From an uncultured Alistipes sp. (GTDB lineage: Bacteria; Bacteroidota; Bacteroidia; Bacteroidales; Rikenellaceae): a DNA stretch of 15,014 nt. A model generated the notes under the pieces. It was given only the letters and a program-made list of their open reading frames with translations. It searched no databases and was not told where the DNA came from. Positions 6,948 to 13,074 of the stretch are shown one piece after another. The stretch spans positions 1 through 15,014 of the forward strand of contig CAJGDL010000032.1 of NCBI GenBank assembly GCA_904502075.1, given 5' to 3'. Made by a program: the position numbers and the translations under genes. Numbering within the stretch: position 1 is the first letter of the stretch; each line of letters opens with the position of its first letter.

Positions 6948-7130
6948 GTCATTGCGAGGAGCGAAGCGACGTGGCAATCTCCTGCGGGATCCACGGCGCT
7001 CCAGGCCCACACAGCGTCATCCCGAGGAAGACCGCGAGGTCTGACGTGGGGATCTTTTTATGAGCGAAATATGGTCGTGATGATTCTTCGATAAAAAGAT
7101 TGCCACGCACCTAACGGTGCTCGTAATGAC
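6948..7130. repeat. Palindromic modular interspersed repeat
   Basis: Noncoding 183-bp element made of three modules with one architecture: GTCATNNCGAG, a short variable hairpin, then CGTGG(CA or GG)ATCT. Module A is 6948-6980 (plus). Module B is 7016-7055 (plus), with a 5-bp AGACC/GGTCT hairpin. Module C is 7097-7130 (minus), with CACC/GGTG. A and C face each other, so the element ends in inverted repeats (outer 11 bp with one mismatch, inner 11 bp exact). No transposase is present; a REP- or MITE-like element is the best description. With the heptamer repeat and the terminator it accounts for most of the gene-free stretch 6881-7224. Confidence 0.8.
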
Positions 7131-7166
7131 GCAGGAACTCTCTCGACCTTGGAGGGGGAGTGTATA

Positions 7167-7198
7167 AAAACTCGGACAACTTTTGTTGCCCGAGTTTT
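7167..7198 (-). terminator. Terminator of the 7225-8232 gene
   Basis: A stem AAAACTCGG/CCGAGTTTT with an inner CAAC/GTTG helix and one A-C mismatch encloses a TTTT loop. Read on the minus strand it is followed by TTTTTATA. It can also act on the plus strand, downstream of mntP. Confidence 0.8.
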
Positions 7199-7224
7199 CG
7201 TGTTATAATCTCTCAAACGAAGCG

Positions 7225-8232
7225 TTAAAAAGTGGCGATGGGTCTGACATTTGCGGCTTTGGTGCAATAGCAATCAGCAGGGGTACTAGTTATCTTACTT
7301 CGATAAGGATCGAAATAAAGTACGGATAATACGCCTTTGTCAGTTCCTGGGTACGTAGATAGAAACTCCTCTGTTGAGGAATAATATCCTTTAGGTATTT
7401 TTCCTCCCATTTCTCTTATGCTGTCGCCTCCATGTTGAACGAGTATAGCATCTATCTTCTTGCTTAAATCTTTATTTTCATAAAATAGCAACAACTCTTC
7501 AATTGCAGGTATATACCAATCTTTTCCAAGGTTTGCACACCAAGCAAACGGGGGATACTCCTCCCTCCAATTGGGGAATGACATAATGGCTTCCATATTC
7601 TTTTTCCCATCAACCCTGCTTTTTGCTACAAATTTAGTTTTATTGCTCTCCTTTAATGTTGTCCATAAAAAATCCACAGGATTCACAGTAGGATCGTCTA
7701 TGTTAAACCACTCTTTCATTCCGACGATCTTTCCATGCTTACCGGTTTCATCCACCCAAAAGACCACACCCTCTTTGCCATTTTCGTTGTAGTAATCGCC
7801 CACTTTGTAGGTTTTTTCTTGTGAGGCGATCTGCTGTGCGGCCAATTCGCTGTAATTGGTATAGACCGGAACCTCGAGACGCAGGGAGTAGGTGTGCCCG
7901 GAGAGAATCTTTTCGGGGAATTCATAATTTAGCGGGGTGAAAATAAAGTCGGGATGGGAAATATAGAGGTTTCGACTGCCCGCAGCCATATAGACCTTAT
8001 ATTCTCCCCACTCGGCTTGCGGTTCACCCACAATATTTCCTCGAAACAGACAATCTTTGGCTGCCACCTGAACTCGTATTAGGGCGCAATAATCTCCATT
8101 CAGGTCTTTCACGGGATGGGTCTTGGCGGTTAAATCTCGAGTATTCTGCTCAAACGATTTTACGACCAACTCTTGTGCCATCATACTCCCCGAAAAAAGG
8201 AGGGCCAGGCAAAGCCATAATAACTTTTTCAT
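7225..8232 (-). CDS. Secreted two-domain protein: PEGA-like plus FISUMP/DUF1566-like
   Basis: A 335-aa protein of unknown function. The N-terminus MKKLLWLCLALLFSGSMMAQ is a signal peptide with the AQ cleavage end common in Bacteroidota. Residues about 40-125 (GEYKVYMAAGSRNLYISHPDF and the following YSLRLEVP) resemble a PEGA-type beta-sandwich. Residues about 141-335 begin TYKVGDYYNENGKEGVVFWVD and contain WCANLGKDWYIPAIEELLLF (231-250), KGYYSSTE (281-288) and the end NVRPIATF. That is the pattern of Fibrobacter succinogenes major paralogous / DUF1566-like modules with a C-type-lectin-like fold. Base composition changes near the domain border: hand counts give 17/60 G+C at 7441-7500 and 18/60 at 7621-7680, but 34/60 at 7861-7920. 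Its own promoter and terminator flank it. Assignment to domains is by eye; a binding or structural role in the periplasm or at the surface is an inference. Confidence 0.75.
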   Translation of the reverse strand: MKKLLWLCLALLFSGSMMAQELVVKSFEQNTRDLTAKTHPVKDLNGDYCALIRVQVAAKDCLFRGNIVGEPQAEWGEYKVYMAAGSRNLYISHPDFIFTPLNYEFPEKILSGHTYSLRLEVPVYTNYSELAAQQIASQEKTYKVGDYYNENGKEGVVFWVDETGKHGKIVGMKEWFNIDDPTVNPVDFLWTTLKESNKTKFVAKSRVDGKKNMEAIMSFPNWREEYPPFAWCANLGKDWYIPAIEELLLFYENKDLSKKIDAILVQHGGDSIREMGGKIPKGYYSSTEEFLSTYPGTDKGVLSVLYFDPYRSKITSTPADCYCTKAANVRPIATF

Positions 8233-8301
8233 TGCTTAAATATTTTGGATTAGGTGCTTTCGTTCTGTTCAATTTCATCTTGTCCCACATAGACAATATG
8301 A

Positions 8302-8333
8302 CAAATGTAGTTATTTTTTTGGAAATCCGACAA
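8302..8333 (-). promoter_or_regulatory. Promoter of the 7225-8232 gene
   Basis: On the minus strand, TTG (8331-8333), 21 nt, then TACATTTG (8302-8309). The leader would be about 60 nt. It overlaps the promoter of nhaD. Confidence 0.6.
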
Positions 8334-8349
8334 GAAACCTCTAACTTTG
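8318..8349 (+). promoter_or_regulatory. Promoter of nhaD
   Basis: TTTG (8318-8321), 20 nt, then TAACTTTG (8342-8349): a near-ideal Bacteroidota promoter. A second -7-like box, TAAATTTG, follows at 8352-8359. Confidence 0.75.
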
Positions 8350-8399
8350 TATAAATTTGGTAAAATTTTCAAACAGAATTTAATAAAAACGGTGCAATT

Positions 8400-9773
8400 A
8401 TGATCTTATACTATTTGATGCCGGTCATCTTTTTGATCGGAATTTTGATGATCGCATTCGAGGATGTGATCCGTATCAACAAGGCGGCTACGGCCGTAGG
8501 GATGTCGATTCTCCTGTGGCTGATCTTCCTCTTGGATGCCGCCGGAATCTTCTCGGCCCATCCCCCCGTACACCTCCAGGAGTTCCTGGTGGGATTCCCC
8601 CAGTTTGCTGAACTCTCGACGGCGGAGTTGGCCTACCGATTCATCGAGTTCAAGATGGTGGAGTCGTTGGGCGACGTGGCCACCACGCTCTTCTTCGTGC
8701 TCGGCTCGATGGCCATCATCGACATCGTGGACAGCCACGGAGGTTTCGGGGTGATCTCGGCGGCCATCACGACCAATCGCCAGCGCAAACTGCTCTGGAT
8801 CTTGTCCTTCACGACCTTCTTCCTCTCGGTGTTGTTGGGCAATCTGGCTACGGTGATCGTGATGATTGCCATCGCCCGCAAGTTGATCCCCGAGCGCAAT
8901 ATGCGTCTCTTGTTCTCCTCGATGATCATCGTGGCGGCCAATGCCGGCGGTTCGTGGTCGCCCATCGGTGATGTGACGACCCTGCTGCTGTGGACGGGCG
9001 GCAACCTGACGGTGACCCACCAGATGACAAGCCTCTTCCTGCCCGCCTTGGCGATGCTGCTGGTCCCCCTGACCGGTGTCACGCTGATGCTCCCCAAAGA
9101 GGGGCTCATCCCCTCGGTGCCGGCAGCGATGGAGAGCCAGGGCAAGATCGACCCGAAATTCCGCAAGCGCATCTTGATCGTGGGCCTTGCCTCGTTGGCC
9201 CTGGTGCCCGTGTTGCAGAGCCTCGTTCAGTTGCCCCCCTTTATGGGTGTCTTGCTCGGATTGGTGGCCCTTTGGATCATGACCGATCGTCGCTATGCCG
9301 AGTCGGAGGATGAGGAGTTGCAGGACCTGCGTATGCACCGCGTCTTGATGCGTGTCGATATTTCGACCATCTTCTTCTTCCTGGGTATTCTGATGTCGGT
9401 CAATGCCCTCAATGCGACGGGGCAGCTTGCCATCCTGGCCAACTTCCTCAATGCCACCTTCTCCGACTCGAACCTGATCGCCCTGGTGTTGGGTGTCTGC
9501 TCCTCGTTCCTCGACAACGTGGCCCTGGTGTCGGCTACGATGGGTATGTATCCCGTGGCTGCGGCGGGTGAGTTCGCCTGCAACAGTTCGTTCTGGACCT
9601 TCCTGGCCTACTGCGCCGTAACGGGTGGCTCGATCTTGATTATCGGATCGGCGGCCGGTGTGACGGTGATGGGGTTGGAGAAGATCTCGTTTGGCTACTA
9701 CCTGAAGAAGATCTCCTGGCTTGTCTTGATCGGCTACTTCGTGGGCGCGGCCCTCTACCTGTTGATCGCCTAA
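8400..9773 (+). CDS. nhaD: NhaD-type Na+/H+ antiporter
   Basis: A 457-aa polytopic membrane protein of the ion transporter superfamily that exchanges cytoplasmic Na+ (or Li+) for protons. About 11-13 hydrophobic segments are visible. Family blocks are VESLGDVATTLFFVLGSMAI (88-107), LLGNLATVIVM (145-155) and ANAGGSWSPIGDVTTLLLW (180-198). In the last, the SPIGD motif is typical of the conserved discontinuous-helix region. A later block SSFLDNVALVSATMGMYP shows the inverted-repeat symmetry of the fold. The start follows an A-rich leader and a strong promoter. Only 3 nt separate its stop from the SDR gene, indicating co-transcription. Confidence 0.92.
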   Translation: MILYYLMPVIFLIGILMIAFEDVIRINKAATAVGMSILLWLIFLLDAAGIFSAHPPVHLQEFLVGFPQFAELSTAELAYRFIEFKMVESLGDVATTLFFVLGSMAIIDIVDSHGGFGVISAAITTNRQRKLLWILSFTTFFLSVLLGNLATVIVMIAIARKLIPERNMRLLFSSMIIVAANAGGSWSPIGDVTTLLLWTGGNLTVTHQMTSLFLPALAMLLVPLTGVTLMLPKEGLIPSVPAAMESQGKIDPKFRKRILIVGLASLALVPVLQSLVQLPPFMGVLLGLVALWIMTDRRYAESEDEELQDLRMHRVLMRVDISTIFFFLGILMSVNALNATGQLAILANFLNATFSDSNLIALVLGVCSSFLDNVALVSATMGMYPVAAAGEFACNSSFWTFLAYCAVTGGSILIIGSAAGVTVMGLEKISFGYYLKKISWLVLIGYFVGAALYLLIA

Positions 9774-9776
9774 GCG

Positions 9777-10571
9777 ATGAAGCGTGGTTGGGCACTGATT
9801 ACGGGGGCCTCGTCGGGCATCGGAGCCGCCTTTTCGCGCCAATTGGCCGAGGCGGGGTGGAACCTGGTGATGGTGAGCAATCGTGCCGAGGAGTGCGATG
9901 GCTTGGCTGCACAACTTCATGAACGCTATGGGGTCGAGGCAAAATCGGTTTGCCTCGACCTTACTTTGCCCGATGCGGCCGACCAACTTTATGGGTGGTG
10001 TCGTGCCGAGGGGGTAGAGGTCGATGTGTTTGTCAACAATGCCGGGATGTTGCTCTTCGGCGTGTTGGAGCGGAGCACTCCCGATCAGGTGGGGCGAATC
10101 GTGGCCCTGCACTGCACAACCCCCACGCAACTGTGCCGGCTTTTCGGGGCCGAGATGGCGGCGCGTGGCAGGGGGTATATCCTGCTCGTAAGTTCCATCA
10201 CGGCCTGGATGCCCTATCCGACTGTCTCGGCCTATGCCGCTACGAAGGCCTACTTGAAGAGCCTCGGACAGTCGCTTTGGTATGAGATGCGCGGGCGCGG
10301 AGTCGGAGTAACCACCTTATTCCCCTCGGCCGTAGATACGCCCCTCTACGATTTGGATGATCGAATGCGCCGCCGCCTGCGTCGATTCGGGCTGATGCTT
10401 AGCCCCGATGAGGTGGCACGCAAAGGGTTGAAGGCTCTCTTTGCTCGTCGTCGTCGTTCCATTCCGGGGCTTTGGGCCAAGGGCTTGGTGGCGGTGTGTG
10501 CGCTGCTTCCCGCGTGGGCCTTGTGGCCGGTGTTGAAATTGCCGATCGTCAAGCGCATTATCTGGGGGTAG
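9777..10571 (+). CDS. Short-chain dehydrogenase/reductase (SDR family)
   Basis: A 264-aa classical SDR with an N-terminal Rossmann fold. The nucleotide motif TGASSGIG is at residues 9-16 and NNAG at 87-90. The active site has S140, Y153 and K157 (YAATK, with Ser 13 residues before Tyr). The helix that normally carries the fourth catalytic residue, Asn, reads VALHCTTPT, with H112 at that place. N35/R36 after the second strand hints at NADP(H) preference. The C-terminus ends in a hydrophobic segment (about 236-256) with basic flanks, which may anchor it to the membrane. It is the second gene of a probable operon with nhaD, and ends before a strong terminator. Substrate is unknown; lipid or steroid-like carbonyl reduction is a guess only. 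Confidence 0.88.
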   Translation: MKRGWALITGASSGIGAAFSRQLAEAGWNLVMVSNRAEECDGLAAQLHERYGVEAKSVCLDLTLPDAADQLYGWCRAEGVEVDVFVNNAGMLLFGVLERSTPDQVGRIVALHCTTPTQLCRLFGAEMAARGRGYILLVSSITAWMPYPTVSAYAATKAYLKSLGQSLWYEMRGRGVGVTTLFPSAVDTPLYDLDDRMRRRLRRFGLMLSPDEVARKGLKALFARRRRSIPGLWAKGLVAVCALLPAWALWPVLKLPIVKRIIWG

Positions 10572-10593
10572 AAGAGAATGCCCCGAACGAGTT

Positions 10594-10637
10594 AAAAGCA
10601 ACATGGCGAACCTCGATGGGTTCGCCATGTTGCTTTT
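10594..10637. terminator. Bidirectional terminator between the SDR and M64 peptidase genes
   Basis: A perfect 19-bp stem, 10594-10612 with 10619-10637, has a 6-nt loop and AAAA/TTTT ends, so it presents a U-run on both strands. It serves the convergent SDR (plus) and peptidase (minus) genes. Confidence 0.92.
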
Positions 10638-10650
10638 GCATCTCGGCTTG

Positions 10651-11949
10651 CTATTTCGCAGGCTCCGTTTGGTGGAGGATGACCCGTTCGAGGTTGCGCT
10701 CGCAGACGGGACAGAAGCGCTCGGCCACGTTGTCGCGCATACGGCAGACCACGGTCGGTCGGAAGATCCCCTTGGTGCGGTAGCCACCACCCTCATAGAG
10801 TCCGACGGTGTAGTCCGCTTTGCGCTCCTCGGTTACCTCGGTCGGGGTTTCGATTCCGGCAGGCATCATATCGGCCCACTTCGAGTCGAAATCCACGCGC
10901 GTGGTGATGTTGGGCTCCCAGGGTTCGTGGGCCAGGGAGTAGGTCTCGTCCGTAGCGTCGGGGGTGTCGTAGAAATACTCATCACCCAGACCGCCGAACG
11001 AGTGGCCGAATTCATGCACCACCACGGGCTTGAAACTCGGGTGGTGGGCCGTGGTGAGGGTGTAGGAGTTGTAGATACCGCCACCGCCGTAGGTGTCGGT
11101 GTTGGCCAATACCACCAGGTGTTCGCAAGGGATGTTGCGTACCTGGTCGTAGAGTTTGTAGACACTGCCCGTGGTGAGGTAGCGAGGCATGTAGAAGGTC
11201 ATGAAGTTGGAGTTGATGGCCGTCTCGCGCCACGCCTCCTCCTGCGGAACGCTTACGTTCGAGTGGAGCGAGGGGGACTTCACGGCGATGAAGTTAAAGC
11301 GGTCGCGGTAGGCGTTGAAGGGGGCGTAGCGCAGGATCTCCTCGGCCGCCGTGCGGGCATCCTGCAGGAAGAGCTCCATCTCCTCGGGGGTGTAGCCTTC
11401 GGCCAAGATGCAAACATCGATGCAGGCCTCGTCCGAACCTCCGCGGTGGAGGTATTCGTAGGGCAGGGGATCGACCTTCGAGAGGTCGCGAATCAGGGCA
11501 TCGTCGGGGCGGATCGTGTGCTTCAAGGAGCACTGCTCCTCGCCTCGGTTATTCATCAGCACGATCTCGGCCTCGGCCTCCTTTAGGGGCATCGGCACCA
11601 GGAAGGTGGCCTCGAAACTGCGGCTCACCTGCTGTGCTTCGGGGGTTACGATCCACTCCTGGAAGAGCGACGAGAAGGCTTGGCTGTAGATCACCTCGCC
11701 CGAGGCCTTGTCGCGCAACGTCACTCGACCGTTGCCTCGTAGCGGAGTGGTGGCCAGGTTGTGGCGACGTCCCGACCACTCGGGGTGTTGTTGCAACTCC
11801 TTGAGGGCGACGTGTTGCTCGCGGGCATCGCCCAGGAAGGTGTAGTCGATGCGCAACGTAGCATCCTCGAAATAGGTTTCAAAGGACTGGGCCACAGAGG
11901 ATAGCGTGCAACCCAGCAGGGTAAACAATAGCAGAATAAATCGATTCAT
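10651..11949 (-). CDS. Secreted M64 (IgA-peptidase-like) zinc metallopeptidase
   Basis: A 432-aa exported peptidase. The N-terminus MNRFILLLFTLLGCTLSSVAQ is a signal peptide. Cleavage at VAQ is likely, though LLGC (11-14) is a weak lipobox, so a lipoprotein is possible. Residues about 22-150 form the beta-rich M64 N-terminal domain. The catalytic domain starts near ACIDVCILAEGYTPEEM (175-191). The zinc motif is HEFGHSFGGLGDE (312-324): H312, H316 and D323 bind zinc and E313 is the catalytic base. TYGGGGIYNSY (286-296) and the C-terminal CRMRDNVAERFCPVC (402-416) are also typical. Length is normal for the Bacteroidota family. Activity on IgA is known only for the founding member; the substrate here is unknown. 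It is divergent from the EEP-like gene. Confidence 0.92.
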   Translation of the reverse strand: MNRFILLLFTLLGCTLSSVAQSFETYFEDATLRIDYTFLGDAREQHVALKELQQHPEWSGRRHNLATTPLRGNGRVTLRDKASGEVIYSQAFSSLFQEWIVTPEAQQVSRSFEATFLVPMPLKEAEAEIVLMNNRGEEQCSLKHTIRPDDALIRDLSKVDPLPYEYLHRGGSDEACIDVCILAEGYTPEEMELFLQDARTAAEEILRYAPFNAYRDRFNFIAVKSPSLHSNVSVPQEEAWRETAINSNFMTFYMPRYLTTGSVYKLYDQVRNIPCEHLVVLANTDTYGGGGIYNSYTLTTAHHPSFKPVVVHEFGHSFGGLGDEYFYDTPDATDETYSLAHEPWEPNITTRVDFDSKWADMMPAGIETPTEVTEERKADYTVGLYEGGGYRTKGIFRPTVVCRMRDNVAERFCPVCERNLERVILHQTEPAK

Positions 11950-12017
11950 GTTTCAATTGGTTTTGTAAGGTTTTCTACAAAGGTCGTTAATTTTTCTTTG
12001 TTTTGCAATTTTATGGC

Positions 12018-12025
12018 TATTTTTG
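12018..12025 (+). promoter_or_regulatory. Promoter -7-like box just before the EEP-like gene
   Basis: TATTTTTG matches TAnnTTTG but ends only 7 nt before the ATG at 12033. TTTG at 11997-12000 lies 17 nt upstream, shorter than optimal. If used, the mRNA would be nearly leaderless. Confidence 0.4.
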
Positions 12026-12032
12026 TGAGGAA

Positions 12033-12866
12033 ATGAAGAATTTTTGCTGTTTGATAATCCTCGGCTGGCTACTCTCTTATACCCAAGCGTTGTGGGCACA
12101 AGAGCCCTGTGGTGTGGTCTACTACGACCTCGGTGGCCTCTACGATACCGAGCCCTCGCCCTTTGGTGGGGATGAGGCCTATTTGCCCGAGGGATCCTTG
12201 GCATGGAGTGTGGCGCGTTATGAGGCGGCCCTGGATCGCTATGCGGCCTTGATCGATACGCTGGCGATGCCCCTCGTCGCCCTTTTTGGGGTGGAGAATG
12301 AGGAGGTGGCCTTGGATTTGGCCGCTCGCAGTCGGGGCGACTATGCCGTCGTGCACCGCACCTCGGCACGCCGCGACGGTCTCGATTTTGCCCTGCTCTA
12401 TCAGGCCGACCATTTCCTGCCCGGCCGTGTGGAGAGCGATTACGGACTCCTCCAAATCGAAGGAGAATTGATGGGGCGACCGGTGCTCCTGCTGTTGACC
12501 AACGACCCCGAAGCGGCCGCCGAGCGGGTCGAGGTGTTGTGTCGTTTCCAAGAGCGAACCCCCTTGATCGTGCTCGGATGTACAGGGGCGTTTGCCAAGG
12601 GAGTTCCCCTTTGCGATGCCCTCCTGTTGGCCGAGCGGGCGGGGCGCGGTACACGCCTCTCGCGCGGCGGCTGGTGGATGCGTGATCGGATTTGGCTGGG
12701 GAACGAATGGGAGCCCCTGCGGGCCGATGTCTATGCCGATCGGATGCTCTTTGATGAGGAGTCCGGAGCACCTCTTCCGCTCTATGATCGCGAGCGCTAT
12801 CGGGGAGGTTGGAGCCGAAATTTGCCGGTTTTTCTCTATTTCCGTGCTGTGAATTTGGAAAATTAG
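12033..12866 (+). CDS. Secreted EEP-fold protein, probably catalytically dead
   Basis: A 277-aa protein with signal peptide MKNFCCLIILGWLLSYTQAL ending in WAQ (21-23). The whole chain follows the plan of Bacteroidota secreted endonuclease/exonuclease/phosphatase (EEP, DNase I-like) enzymes, but every catalytic motif is changed, judged from memory of the family. The opening NVENLFD-type motif is DLGGLYD (32-38). The metal-binding EVEN is GVEN (86-89). The NHWPS motif is TNDPE (156-160). GDFND is replaced by GCTGA (182-186). The terminal SDHLPV is SRNLPV (261-266). Structural stretches remain: W59, YAVVHRTSARRDGLDFALLY (104-123) and YRGGW (256-260). The protein is also shorter than its usual relatives (about 340 aa, from memory). 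The frame extends upstream to a TTG at 12003, but the ATG at 12033 follows GAGGAA and starts a clean signal peptide. Role unknown; a binding or scaffold function is an inference. Confidence 0.7.
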   Translation: MKNFCCLIILGWLLSYTQALWAQEPCGVVYYDLGGLYDTEPSPFGGDEAYLPEGSLAWSVARYEAALDRYAALIDTLAMPLVALFGVENEEVALDLAARSRGDYAVVHRTSARRDGLDFALLYQADHFLPGRVESDYGLLQIEGELMGRPVLLLLTNDPEAAAERVEVLCRFQERTPLIVLGCTGAFAKGVPLCDALLLAERAGRGTRLSRGGWWMRDRIWLGNEWEPLRADVYADRMLFDEESGAPLPLYDRERYRGGWSRNLPVFLYFRAVNLEN

Positions 12867-12885
12867 GAAAAAAGCCGTACTTTCG
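12854..12885 (+). promoter_or_regulatory. Candidate promoter of ppdK, overlapping the end of the EEP-like gene
   Basis: TTTG (12854-12857), 20 nt, then TACTTTCG (12878-12885), one base off TAnnTTTG. The -33 box lies in the last codons of the preceding gene. Transcription from about 12892 would give ppdK a leader of about 180 nt, in which I see several short hairpins: TATC/GATA at 12925-12937, CGCA/TGCG at 12961-12970 and GGCT/AGCC at 12989-13003. Confidence 0.5.
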
Positions 12886-13074
12886 TAACCCTTAATGGCT
12901 TGTTTATTGGTCGAAAACGTAGGGTATCGGCCTGATAAAGGGTTGCAGAGGTGGGGCGGGCGCAGATGCGTTCTTCCTCCGCTTTTTCGGCTATAATGGA
13001 GCCAATAGGTTGATTAGCAAGGACTAACAAAGTATTGAAATATTTTTTAACAACTCAAAAACACCAAAAAAGTT

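Noticed and set aside
8406..10130. 574-codon minus-strand open frame opposite nhaD and the SDR gene
   Set aside because: It spans two well-supported genes on the other strand and has low-complexity, charged composition typical of antisense shadow frames.
10603..11586. 327-codon plus-strand frame opposite the M64 peptidase
   Set aside because: Antisense shadow of a gene with an intact HExxH zinc site and signal peptide; it also starts inside the terminator hairpin.
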